Positions 1 through 7,010 of a stretch of DNA of 25,554 nt are shown piece after piece. The stretch is from an uncultured Fidelibacterota bacterium. GTDB lineage: Bacteria; Fidelibacterota; Marinisomatia; Marinisomatales; UBA1611. Under the pieces are notes generated by a model. The model had not been told where the DNA came from. It searched no databases and was given only the letters and a program-made list of their open reading frames with translations. The stretch is from contig CALCSS010000239.1 in assembly GCA_937893835.1 (NCBI GenBank), positions 1 to 25,554 on the forward strand, given 5' to 3'. Position numbers and translations under genes: made by a program. Position 1 is the first letter of the stretch. Each line of letters begins with the position of its first letter.

Positions 1-167
1 AAATTGATAAATTAATAAATAATATTTTTTCTATATTGTAAATATTAATAATTATAATGTGATAAATGATGAATGATTATAATACAACATTGAATTGTCA
101 CCAGTATTATAAATTATATTTTGTAGTGTAAATATTATTAATAAATAATATTGTGAAATTTTTATTA
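1..167. other. AT-rich non-coding flank
   Basis: This stretch downstream of the ABC-F gene is almost entirely A and T. It contains many short ATTATTA-type runs and scattered stop codons in every frame. I see no gene and no GC-rich terminator hairpin. A weak, all-A/T structure could end the ABC-F transcript, but the sequence does not single one out. Confidence 0.6.
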
Positions 168-2036
168 TTATATAATTACAATATTGTCTTTTTCATTTAT
201 CAGACTCAAATATTCTCTTTCCAATACCTTGATTTTGCTCATATTTCTTTGTAATAATTCCGAGTCACTTGCATTGATAGGGTCGGTTATTACTAATTCG
301 AATTCTTCAATTTCTTTTTCTATCGCTGTAAATCTTTTGTTTATCCATGCCATCCTGTTTTTATTTTTCTTTCTTTCCTTATAATCTGCCTTTTTATCTT
401 TTCTTCCTTTATTTGATGAATCTTTTATATCGTCTTCATAAAGCGTTTCTTTTTTCCATTCATAGTATTCATAGTTCCCTTCAAATGTTACCACTCTACC
501 ATCACCGACCTCGCATGTCGTGTTAGTTATCTTATTCAAAAAATGTCTGTCATGTGATATGCATACTATTGATCCATTGAAATCTGACAAAGCTTTTTCA
601 ACGATGTTCCGGCTTACCATATCCAGGTGATTTGTTGGCTCGTCCAACAATAACAAGTTTGAGGGAGATATCAATATTCTCGCTAGGGCAAGTCTTGCTT
701 TTTCACCGCCTGATAATACCTTTATGTGTTTATCAATATCCTCACCGGAAAATAAAAATCCTCCGAGGTAGGTCCTTACCTCATTTTCCGTCCAGTTCAT
801 TGATATCTTTTTTAACGAATCAAAGACTCTATCATCATTGTCCAGTGTCTCTAATTGATGTTGTGCATAATAACCCACTTTAATATTTGGACCATATTCC
901 ACACTTCCCCCTGTCGCTCTTTCAATACCAGCCAACATCTTCAACAGTGTTGACTTGCCCGCTCCATTGACACCAACCAGGCCTACCTTCCTTCCTCTTT
1001 CAACCTCAAAATCCAGATCATTAAAAACCTCTATATCACCATAGTTTTTTTTCACGCTTACGCAAGAGACCAATTTCAACGGTGATCTTTTCGGTTGTGG
1101 TATCTTTAAAGTAATAGCCGAACTATCCTCACTCGGCATATCAAGTTTTTCCATTTTATCCAACTTCTTTATCCTACTTTGTACTTGTGTGGCCTTTGTA
1201 TTCTTATATCTAAATCGTTCTATGAACCTTTCTGTATCCTTTATCTCTTTTTGCTGATTTTTATATGCATTCCTATATAGTTCCATTTCCAATTTTTTAG
1301 TATTCAGAAATTCAGAGTAGTTCCCCTTAAACAATTTGACCCTATTGAGATCGATCTCTATAACATGATTTATCGATCGATCTAAAAATGCGCGATCATG
1401 GCTTATCACTACCATGCCTCCTTTCCACTCACTTAAAAATTTTTCTAACCATATTGTCGCATCGAGATCCAGGTGGTTTGTTGGCTCATCTAAGAATAAT
1501 ACATCAGGCTCTTGCAAAAGGATCGAAGCAAGAGCGACCCTCATTCGCCATCCACCTGAAAACTTTTCCATCGGCTTCATAAATTGGTCTTCTGAAAATC
1601 CTAGACCACCCAGGATCTTCTTTGCATTTTTCTCCAAAGACCATCCACCTATGGAATCAAATTTATGCTGCGCCTCTCCCAGTTCTCGCGCAAGTATATC
1701 ATTGCCCGTATCCTTAGAGATTTTCTTTGACAACGAGTTCATTCTTTTTTCTAATTCATATGCCTCAGGATAAGATGCTAAGACCTCTTCAAGGATCGAT
1801 CTTTCAGTTCCTACAATTATCTCTTGAGCAAGATGACCGATCGTCAGACCCTTTAACTTCTTTATATTCCCAGAATCGGGGGCCACCTCACCAAGCATCA
1901 TTTTTAATAAAGTTGTTTTTCCGGAACCATTCTTACCTATTAAACCTGATCTCATCCCATGCTTAATTGTAATATTTACATTGTTGAAGAGATCCCCCGC
2001 AGGGAATGATTTAGAGATATTCTCGAACTGGATCAT
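168..2036 (-). CDS. ABC-F family ATPase (YdiF/Uup-like translation factor)
   Basis: This is a soluble protein of 622 residues with two ABC ATPase domains and no membrane segment, which is the ABC-F layout. Domain 1 has Walker A GKNGSGKTT (residues 34-42), signature FSGGW (about 159-163) and Walker B with EPTNHLD (about 180-190). Domain 2 has GVNGAGKST (355-363), LSGGE (441-445) and LLLLDEPTNHLD. The charged linker between them (about 240-310) matches the P-site tRNA interaction motif region. A lysine/glutamate-rich C-terminal tail, probably coiled coil, ends the protein. Family members bind the ribosomal E site and relieve stalled translation or give antibiotic protection; which applies here cannot be read from the sequence. 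It lies 20 bases after mtaB on the same strand, so the two are probably co-transcribed. Confidence 0.93.
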   Translation of the reverse strand: MIQFENISKSFPAGDLFNNVNITIKHGMRSGLIGKNGSGKTTLLKMMLGEVAPDSGNIKKLKGLTIGHLAQEIIVGTERSILEEVLASYPEAYELEKRMNSLSKKISKDTGNDILARELGEAQHKFDSIGGWSLEKNAKKILGGLGFSEDQFMKPMEKFSGGWRMRVALASILLQEPDVLFLDEPTNHLDLDATIWLEKFLSEWKGGMVVISHDRAFLDRSINHVIEIDLNRVKLFKGNYSEFLNTKKLEMELYRNAYKNQQKEIKDTERFIERFRYKNTKATQVQSRIKKLDKMEKLDMPSEDSSAITLKIPQPKRSPLKLVSCVSVKKNYGDIEVFNDLDFEVERGRKVGLVGVNGAGKSTLLKMLAGIERATGGSVEYGPNIKVGYYAQHQLETLDNDDRVFDSLKKISMNWTENEVRTYLGGFLFSGEDIDKHIKVLSGGEKARLALARILISPSNLLLLDEPTNHLDMVSRNIVEKALSDFNGSIVCISHDRHFLNKITNTTCEVGDGRVVTFEGNYEYYEWKKETLYEDDIKDSSNKGRKDKKADYKERKKNKNRMAWINKRFTAIEKEIEEFELVITDPINASDSELLQRNMSKIKVLEREYLSLINEKDNIVII

Positions 2037-2056
2037 TATACTATATCCACCACAGT

Positions 2057-3364
2057 CTAAGAGGTTCTATTTTTTAAATGACCAAGAACCATGCCCCCAT
2101 CGACCTTTATTAGATTAGTTGGGTGAAGTGTATTTATAAGATCAGAGGATTCATCAACCTTTATTTGAATATAATTGTCTGAATGGCCAATTAATTGTCC
2201 ATTCTTCATATTCTCAAATAAAACATCTCTGGTACAGTTTAAAAATTGATCATAGAAATATCGGCGTTTTTTATCAGATAGGATGTGAAGCATTTTACTT
2301 CTTTCAGATCTCTTTTCATATGTTACAGGATCATTATAATTAGATGCGTCTGTGTCTTGTCGCTCGGAATAAGTGAATACGTGCAAGTATGATATATCGA
2401 GATCATTGATAAAATAATATGTATCCAAAAAATCATCATCCGTCTCGCCTGGGAAACCTACGATCACATCTGCTCCAATACATGCGTCTGGCTCAACAGA
2501 TTTTATCATTTCAACCCTAGATCGATATAGATCTCTATCATACCTCCTCCTCATGGATCTCAATATCTTATTGGATCCTGATTGCAGAGGCATATGATAA
2601 TGTGGCATGAATAACCTAGAGGCATTGCAAAATTCTATGATCTCCTCACCAAGAAGATTGGGTTCTATCGATGATATTCTAATTCTCTCAATACCATCTA
2701 AATGATCCAACTCGGTTAGTAGGTCTTGAAACGAATCGTCTGAATCCTTTCCATAGTCACCAACATTTACACCTGTTAAAACTATCTCCTTTGTGCCTCC
2801 ATTTGCCACCTCCTGTGCGACCTTCATCGTGTTGATAATATTGTCACTCCTGCTTTTCCCTCGCGCGAGTGGTATTGTGCAGAATGAGCAGGTATAATCA
2901 CATCCATCTTGTATCTTTAGATATGATCGTGTTCTCTCACCTATTGAATAAGATGGTCTAAATTCATTTACGTGCTCTATGCATGATTGAATCACCATAG
3001 TGTCCTGCTCCATGCTTATCTTGTCGATATGGTCAAGAATATTAAACTTTTCTTCTGAGCCTAATACCATATCAACACCATCCATCTCTGCAATTTCCTT
3101 GGGTTTCAACTGCGCATAACATCCAATGACCACAACGGATGAATCAGGGTTCCTACGCTTGGCCTTCCGGATCAACTTTCTTGCTTCCTTGTTGGCATTC
3201 TCAGTCACAGAACAGGTATTTATCACATATATGTCAGCCTTATCACGATAATCGACCTTCTCAAATCCATGCTGGACAAAATCCCTAGATATTGTTGAGG
3301 TCTCTGAAAAGTTCAGTTTACATCCTAGAGTATGAAATGCGATGGTCTTGGTTTGAGTACTCAT
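2057..3364 (-). CDS. mtaB: tRNA (N6-L-threonylcarbamoyladenosine(37)-C2)-methylthiotransferase
   Basis: This radical SAM methylthiotransferase of 435 residues has the usual family length. It converts t6A at position 37 of ANN-decoding tRNAs to ms2t6A, which stabilises codon pairing. The N-terminal UPF0004 domain opens with HTLGCKLN followed by SE, the pattern that separates MtaB from MiaB and RimO. Its auxiliary-cluster cysteines are C15, C51 and C82. The radical SAM CX3CX2C motif is C155, C159, C162 in GCDYTCSFC. A C-terminal TRAM-like region follows. It is the first gene of a minus-strand pair with an ABC-F factor, both acting on translation. Its promoter must lie in the AT-rich region shared with the divergent Lrp-type gene. 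No Shine-Dalgarno sequence is evident before its ATG. Confidence 0.92.
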   Translation of the reverse strand: MSTQTKTIAFHTLGCKLNFSETSTISRDFVQHGFEKVDYRDKADIYVINTCSVTENANKEARKLIRKAKRRNPDSSVVVIGCYAQLKPKEIAEMDGVDMVLGSEEKFNILDHIDKISMEQDTMVIQSCIEHVNEFRPSYSIGERTRSYLKIQDGCDYTCSFCTIPLARGKSRSDNIINTMKVAQEVANGGTKEIVLTGVNVGDYGKDSDDSFQDLLTELDHLDGIERIRISSIEPNLLGEEIIEFCNASRLFMPHYHMPLQSGSNKILRSMRRRYDRDLYRSRVEMIKSVEPDACIGADVIVGFPGETDDDFLDTYYFINDLDISYLHVFTYSERQDTDASNYNDPVTYEKRSERSKMLHILSDKKRRYFYDQFLNCTRDVLFENMKNGQLIGHSDNYIQIKVDESSDLINTLHPTNLIKVDGGMVLGHLKNRTS

Positions 3365-3464
3365 TATCTGGTCATCATTAATAGGGTTTGAAATTAAGAA
3401 TATTGATCATTTTATAAGATATTTCTGTCATTATCATAAGAGAATAAAAATAGTGCTTGTATAG

Positions 3465-3488
3465 AAAATGGACTATAATAGCCATTTT
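3465..3488. promoter_or_regulatory. Inverted repeat enclosing a TATAAT box (candidate operator/promoter)
   Basis: AAAATGG (3465-3471) pairs with CCATTTT (3482-3488), and inside it CTAT pairs with ATAG, giving 11 paired positions with one bulged A. A perfect plus-strand TATAAT lies inside at 3474-3479. The site is in the divergent mtaB/lrp region. No good -35 box is present at the usual distance. Lrp/AsnC proteins bind AT-rich near-palindromes, often in their own promoters, so autoregulation is a reasonable but unproven reading. Confidence 0.4.
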
Positions 3489-3511
3489 ATTATTATATTA
3501 TTATATAAAGA

Positions 3512-3576
3512 ATTTATTAAATAATTTTAAATTATTATTGTTATTATATATATTTACTAAATAATTTTAACTATTA
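3512..3576. repeat. Pair of AT-rich direct repeats 40 bp apart upstream of the Lrp-type gene
   Basis: ATTTATTAAATAATTTTAA at 3512-3530 recurs as ATTTACTAAATAATTTTAA at 3552-3570, 18 of 19 bases identical. The copies start exactly 40 bp apart, close to four helical turns, so a bound dimer would sit on the same DNA face at each. They end about 20 bp before the Lrp-type start codon. Local composition is extreme, so chance similarity is a real alternative. Confidence 0.4.
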
Positions 3577-3592
3577 TAACACAATTTTTTAA

Positions 3593-4051
3593 ATGAAACT
3601 TGACGACATAGACCATAAGATACTAATTGAACTACAAAGATCAGGCAGAGAATCTGCAAGTCATATTGCTGAAAAGATCAATGTGACAGTTCCAACAATT
3701 ACAGAGCGAATAAGAAAGCTCCAAGACAGTGACGTCATCACAGGTTTTCAAGCGGTTGTAGACCCTTCCAAATTGGGGCTAGATGTTTCGGCCATCATCA
3801 CGGTCATATCCGGGTCTTCACAATTCTATAAGGAGGTCACCATTGAAGCAGAAAAAACCTCAGAGGTGGTTCAATGTTTCAGCACAACGGGGAACGGGTC
3901 TCACACATTACTGGTGACCACAAAGAACTCAAATACCCTTGAAGAGCTACTTCGTAAAATACAGAGCTGGCCAGGCGTTGCCAGAACAGAGACCCAAATA
4001 ATATTATCTTCATATAAAAATGGGATCATTATTCCAGTGGGAGATGGCTAG
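3593..4051 (+). CDS. Lrp/AsnC family transcriptional regulator
   Basis: This 152-residue protein has the family's normal length and order. An N-terminal winged helix-turn-helix (residues 1-60; DDIDHKILIELQRSGR, then SASHIAEKINVTVPTITERIRKL) is followed by a linker and a RAM ligand-binding domain (about 65-145; VVQCFSTTGNGSHTLLV). Family members form dimers to hexadecamers that sense amino acids and control amino-acid and nitrogen genes. The type II glutamine synthetase begins 81 bases downstream on the same strand, so nitrogen control is a sensible guess; glutamine or another amino acid as ligand is inference. The ATG has no clear Shine-Dalgarno sequence and sits directly after the repeats at 3512-3576, which may be its own operators. 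Confidence 0.9.
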   Translation: MKLDDIDHKILIELQRSGRESASHIAEKINVTVPTITERIRKLQDSDVITGFQAVVDPSKLGLDVSAIITVISGSSQFYKEVTIEAEKTSEVVQCFSTTGNGSHTLLVTTKNSNTLEELLRKIQSWPGVARTETQIILSSYKNGIIIPVGDG

Positions 4052-4132
4052 ACCTTAAAATATCTTTAATGTTCCCTATAGGATTTAAAACTGGGAATGA
4101 CAAATCAACTAATCAAAAATGGGAATTGAAAA

Positions 4133-5143
4133 ATGAGCAAAACTAAAGCAGAATATATTTGGATGGATGGGCATGAGCCTACCCAAAAACTTAGGTCCAA
4201 GACAAAGGTGTTAGATGGACCCGTTAATTCTCTGGAAGATCTGCCGCTATGGGGCTTTGATGGATCCAGTACAAATCAGGCCCAGGGCAATGATAGTGAC
4301 TGCATGCTAAAACCTGTCTACAAGATCAAAGACCCAATAAGAGGAGGAGATGACCTACTGGTCATGTGTGAGGTAATGAACGCAGATGGCAGTGTACATA
4401 AATCAAATAGCAGGGCACACCTGAGATCTGTATCAGAAAAACATGTTGATGAGGACGCATGGTTTGGGATTGAACAGGAGTACACTCTCTTTGAGGGAAG
4501 AAATCCTTTGGGCTGGCCAGAGGGAGGATATCCAGCTCCTCAGGGGCCATTTTACTGTGGTGTCGGCGCGGATGAGGTCTTTGGGCGTGATATTGTTGAG
4601 GAGCATCTTGAACTATGCATTGAAGCAGGTCTAGAGGTGTCTGGAATAAATGCTGAGGTCATGCCAGGTCAATGGGAATATCAAATAGGGCCACTAGGGC
4701 CACTGGAATCCGCAGATCAAATGTGGCTTTCACGTTGGTTACTTTATAGAATATCTGAAGATTATGGTGTAAGCGCCACACTCCACCCAAAGCCTGTCAA
4801 GGGCGATTGGAATGGGGCGGGTGCCCACACAAATTTCAGCACAAGATCAATGAGGGCTGAAGGCGGGATGGCAGTGATAGAGAAAGCTTGTGAGAGACTA
4901 AGTAAGAAGCACGATGAGCATATAGCAGTCTACGGTGCGCATAATGAAGAAAGGCTTACTGGTCTACATGAGACATGTAGCATAAAAGAATTTCGATATG
5001 GTGTCAGTGATCGTGGAGCATCAATAAGAATTCCAATGCAAACTGCGAACGATGGGTATGGGTATCTTGAAGACAGACGGCCTTCTGCAAATATGGACCC
5101 ATATGAGGTATGCGCAATCCTAATAGAGACCACTTGTAGTTAA
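4133..5143 (+). CDS. glnII: Glutamine synthetase type II (eukaryote-like)
   Basis: This 336-residue enzyme condenses glutamate and ammonia to glutamine using ATP in the cytosol. It is far shorter than the 450-residue bacterial GSI and matches GSII. Visible motifs are WGFDGSST (40-47) in the beta-grasp domain; metal and substrate residues in FGIEQEYTLF (111-120); GINAEVMPGQWEYQIGP (171-187); NGAGAHTNFST (227-237), with the active-site histidine; RYGVSDRGASIRIP (288-301), with substrate-binding arginines; and YLEDRRPSAN (311-320). No gap or missing key residue is seen. GSII is not controlled by the GSI adenylylation site, so transcriptional control, perhaps by the adjacent Lrp-type protein, would matter more. 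A strong hairpin terminator follows within 20 bases. Confidence 0.95.
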   Translation: MSKTKAEYIWMDGHEPTQKLRSKTKVLDGPVNSLEDLPLWGFDGSSTNQAQGNDSDCMLKPVYKIKDPIRGGDDLLVMCEVMNADGSVHKSNSRAHLRSVSEKHVDEDAWFGIEQEYTLFEGRNPLGWPEGGYPAPQGPFYCGVGADEVFGRDIVEEHLELCIEAGLEVSGINAEVMPGQWEYQIGPLGPLESADQMWLSRWLLYRISEDYGVSATLHPKPVKGDWNGAGAHTNFSTRSMRAEGGMAVIEKACERLSKKHDEHIAVYGAHNEERLTGLHETCSIKEFRYGVSDRGASIRIPMQTANDGYGYLEDRRPSANMDPYEVCAILIETTCS

Positions 5144-5160
5144 AAATAGATCCTCCTAAG

Positions 5161-5197
5161 AAAAAAGGTATCGTTCGATACCTTTTTTCTTTTTTAC
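5161..5197 (+). terminator. Rho-independent terminator of glnII
   Basis: AAAAAAGGTATCG (5161-5173) is followed by its exact reverse complement (5176-5188), then CTTTTTTTA on the plus strand. The flanking A and T runs make it potentially bidirectional, but there is no minus-strand gene reading into it. It closes the Lrp-glnII unit 17 bases after the glnII stop. Confidence 0.9.
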
Positions 5198-5205
5198 GAA
5201 TATTT

Positions 5206-5235
5206 TTGATTAATCTTCTTTTTAGTATATATGAT
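5206..5235 (+). promoter_or_regulatory. Candidate sigma-70-type promoter for the CADD-like gene
   Basis: TTGATT (5206-5211) lies 16-18 bases before overlapping -10-like hexamers TATATG (5228-5233) and TATGAT (5230-5235). The site is between the glnII terminator and the next start codon, where a promoter is needed. In such AT-rich DNA the match is weak evidence. Confidence 0.35.
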
Positions 5236-5290
5236 CATATTCTAATATCAGGGACTGAAATTTTATTAATTAATAGCGGGAGCAAATTAA

Positions 5291-5962
5291 ATGGAAACCA
5301 AATCCTTCATTGATCAGCTAGATGCCAAGATCGAAGAAAAACATCTTCTGAATCATTCATTTTACCAAGCTTGGAATACTGGAGCACTGTCACATGAGAC
5401 CATACAAGAATATGCTGCTCAATACTTTCAGCATGTCTCTGCTTTTCCTAGATACCTTTCAGCAATACATTCAAACTGTGATGATATCAAGACCAGACAG
5501 ATTCTGTTAGATAATCTGGTCGATGAGGAGAAAGGCCCCGAAAACCATCCTGAACTTTGGATGCGTTTTGCAGAGGGAATGGGCAGTAGCAGAGACAGGA
5601 TCAATAATACATCGGCAATGAAAGAGATAGAAGATCTTGTGCAGACCTTTAACACTCTATCTAGGTCAGAACAATATCACATTGGTCTTGCTGCTCTATA
5701 TTGTTATGAGTCAATGCAGCCAGAGATATCTGAGACAAAGAAAGATGGTCTACAAAAATTCTATGGCATCAAAGATGAAGAGACCTTAAAGTTCTTTACC
5801 GTCCATATGCATGCTGACAAATGGCATCGGGAGGTTGTAAGAAAACTCTTGGTCGAATTGAGTAAAACAGAAGAAAATCAACCAGAGATATTGGATGCTG
5901 TTGACAGTGCATTGCTCGCATTGAACAATTTCCTGTCTGGTATGGAAAGAGATTACTGCTAA
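5291..5962 (+). CDS. CADD-family (TenA/PqqC-fold) self-sacrificing pABA synthase
   Basis: This 223-residue all-helical protein belongs to the heme-oxygenase-like diiron family of Chlamydia CADD (CT610). CADD makes p-aminobenzoate for folate from one of its own tyrosines, in place of PabA/B/C. Relative to CADD residues as I recall them (E81, H88, E142, H174, D178, H181), every metal ligand is present with a constant offset of two: E79, H86, E140, H172, D176, H179. The proposed substrate tyrosine Y27 corresponds to Y25 (HSFYQAW), and K152 to K150. Stretches such as FPRYLSAIHS and LLDNLVDEE are typical. The start has GGGAG about ten bases upstream. It follows the glnII terminator and ends at a convergent hairpin, so it is probably monocistronic. 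The family is firm; the reaction in this organism is inferred from Chlamydia. Confidence 0.87.
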   Translation: METKSFIDQLDAKIEEKHLLNHSFYQAWNTGALSHETIQEYAAQYFQHVSAFPRYLSAIHSNCDDIKTRQILLDNLVDEEKGPENHPELWMRFAEGMGSSRDRINNTSAMKEIEDLVQTFNTLSRSEQYHIGLAALYCYESMQPEISETKKDGLQKFYGIKDEETLKFFTVHMHADKWHREVVRKLLVELSKTEENQPEILDAVDSALLALNNFLSGMERDYC

Positions 5963-5984
5963 GAGCAGAACTCTTAAATAAAAT

Positions 5985-6015
5985 AAAAAAGGGCAGTAAC
6001 TACTGCCCTTTTTTT
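5985..6015. terminator. Bidirectional hairpin terminator between convergent genes
   Basis: AAAAAAGGGCAGTA (5985-5998) is followed by loop AC and then TACTGCCCTTTTTTT (6001-6015). It has A and T runs on both sides, so it can terminate both the CADD-like gene (plus) and the arginine-rich gene (minus). The stop codon of the minus gene (6000-6002) lies inside the hairpin, so its last codons form one arm. Confidence 0.9.
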
Positions 6016-6206
6016 AATTCGTCCCTGCGATCGACTCCACTTCTTCGGTTGCCTTTTCTCTGGTACCCACTTCTTTGGTCTACCATAGTGCGCCTTTCGT
6101 CATCAACAGATATATTGTTCTTTCTGCGATGCTCCCCTCGCCTGTGGCCACCTCTACGGTCACTTGCATCTCTTCTAGTTGATTTGCTCTCTCTACTTTC
6201 ACCCAT
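6000..6206 (-). CDS. Small arginine-rich repeat protein, function unknown
   Basis: This 68-residue protein has 17 arginines, including seven RR pairs, several spaced five to six residues apart (R11-R12, R17-R18, R22-R23, R27-R28). A second cluster, NRRSGVDRRDELKKG, lies near the end. Acidic residues often flank the pairs. No membrane helix or globular domain is visible, so it is probably disordered or binds nucleic acid or an acidic surface. Support for a real gene is the length of open frame, the biased but regular composition, a GTGGG weak ribosome site six bases before ATG, and a terminator beginning at its stop codon. It lies downstream of the TerB-like gene on the same strand, separated by a long hairpin. 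I recognise the RR-x-DRR style only as a tail seen on various bacterial proteins and assign no function. Confidence 0.6.
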   Translation of the reverse strand: MGESRESKSTRRDASDRRGGHRRGEHRRKNNISVDDERRTMVDQRSGYQRKGNRRSGVDRRDELKKGQ

Positions 6207-6232
6207 ACTTAACCCACTTTTAATATGTGATC

Positions 6233-6271
6233 TTACGATAACCCCGGAACAATATCTCGGGGCTATCGTAA
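6233..6271. other. Long hairpin between the TerB-like and arginine-rich genes
   Basis: TTACGATAACCCCG (6233-6246) pairs with CGGGGCTATCGTAA (6258-6271) at 13 of 14 positions, around an 11-base loop. On the minus strand it follows the TerB-like stop by about 20 bases but is not followed by a T-run, so classical termination is doubtful. It could be a partial terminator, an mRNA-stabilising 3' structure, a processing site or a protein-binding site. Confidence 0.6.
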
Positions 6272-6289
6272 AGTATTATTTGTTTTTAT

Positions 6290-6721
6290 TTAGAATGTAG
6301 GATCGACGAATAAAGTAGAATCGGTCTTCACAAGCTTTATCTTGCCTGTCATATCAAGACCGCTAACAGCTTGTTCGACCATCGCCATCTCATTTTCATG
6401 GATGAAATCATCGGCACGAGCGATATACGCAAGGTTCTTTACAACCTTGTAGCGATCCTCATCCGATGTGAACAATCCCTTTAGAGCTTCCAAAGATGTA
6501 CCGTATTGGCCCATCCTAGAACCCTCATCGCCAAGTTCAATGAATTTATTGATGACCTCAGCTTCCATTGAGTTGTATTCCTCATCGGAAACGTCAGGCA
6601 ACATGACCTTGACATTACCACGCATAGCTTCTTTTTCAGATTCGTCCACCTCTCCGTCTGCTAGAAATGATACACAGACGAAAGCATAGACCAAATCGTG
6701 ATGCTGACTCCAGTTTGCCAT
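6290..6721 (-). CDS. TerB-like domain protein (stand-alone)
   Basis: This 143-residue soluble protein is nearly all one TerB/DjlA-type helical domain. The two hallmark acidic motifs are present: ADGEVDESEKEA (21-32) and ARADDFIHENE (101-111). TerB domains bind metal or act as adaptors in membrane-linked stress complexes; the protein's own role is unknown. The same domain, including the identical nine-residue ADDFIHENE, forms the C-terminus of the divergent 750-residue membrane protein at 7011-9263, so the two are paralogous and may compete for or share a partner. The start is fixed by an excellent AAGGGG ribosome site five bases upstream of ATG. The last 20 residues form a short tail outside the domain. 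The long hairpin at 6233-6271 follows. No other ter-operon gene is nearby, so tellurite resistance should not be assumed. Confidence 0.85.
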   Translation of the reverse strand: MANWSQHHDLVYAFVCVSFLADGEVDESEKEAMRGNVKVMLPDVSDEEYNSMEAEVINKFIELGDEGSRMGQYGTSLEALKGLFTSDEDRYKVVKNLAYIARADDFIHENEMAMVEQAVSGLDMTGKIKLVKTDSTLFVDPTF

Positions 6722-7010
6722 AATATCCCCTTATATTATTATTATTGGATAATACTAATTGTTTTTGCTTAAAACCAACACACGTCAATATAACCACTAT
6801 GTCGGTTAGTAAACCTAGAAAATTATAATGAGTAACATAGAAGAGCAAGATTTCTCAAAAATAACATTATCTTTTTTTTTAGATGGATTATTGTTTCAAT
6901 AATAAGTCCATCGTAGTTTTTATTTTCCATTCTAACCCTAGATTTGATGTCCATGATAAAAAATGATAATGTTTAATTAAAGGAAATCCCGGTTAACAAA
7001 AAATTTAACG
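6722..7010. promoter_or_regulatory. Divergent intergenic region between the two TerB-like genes
   Basis: These 289 bases carry no credible gene and must hold promoters for both directions. A stem-loop is visible at 6882-6912: GATGGA and TTATTG pair with CAATAA and TCCATC, with a TAAG bulge and TTT loop. On the plus strand it is followed by a T-rich stretch. Shared placement would allow both TerB-like genes to be co-regulated. I could not pick a convincing -35/-10 pair. Confidence 0.5.

Noticed and set aside
3481..3590. CRISPR-like or satellite repeats in the AT-rich region
   Set aside because: Apart from the one 19-base pair the similarity is low-complexity A/T; no regular repeat-spacer structure exists.
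4092..4126. TGGGAAT direct repeats in the gap before glnII
   Set aside because: Two seven-base matches (4092 and 4120) are too short to call an operator without other support.
5291..5962. Thiaminase TenA or PQQ synthase PqqC
   Set aside because: The fold is shared, but the full diiron ligand set and the tyrosine and lysine positions match CADD, and no thi or pqq gene is adjacent.
6636..6848. 70-codon minus-strand frame overlapping the TerB-like start
   Set aside because: The TerB-like gene has a strong AAGGGG ribosome site and family motifs; this frame has no recognisable features.
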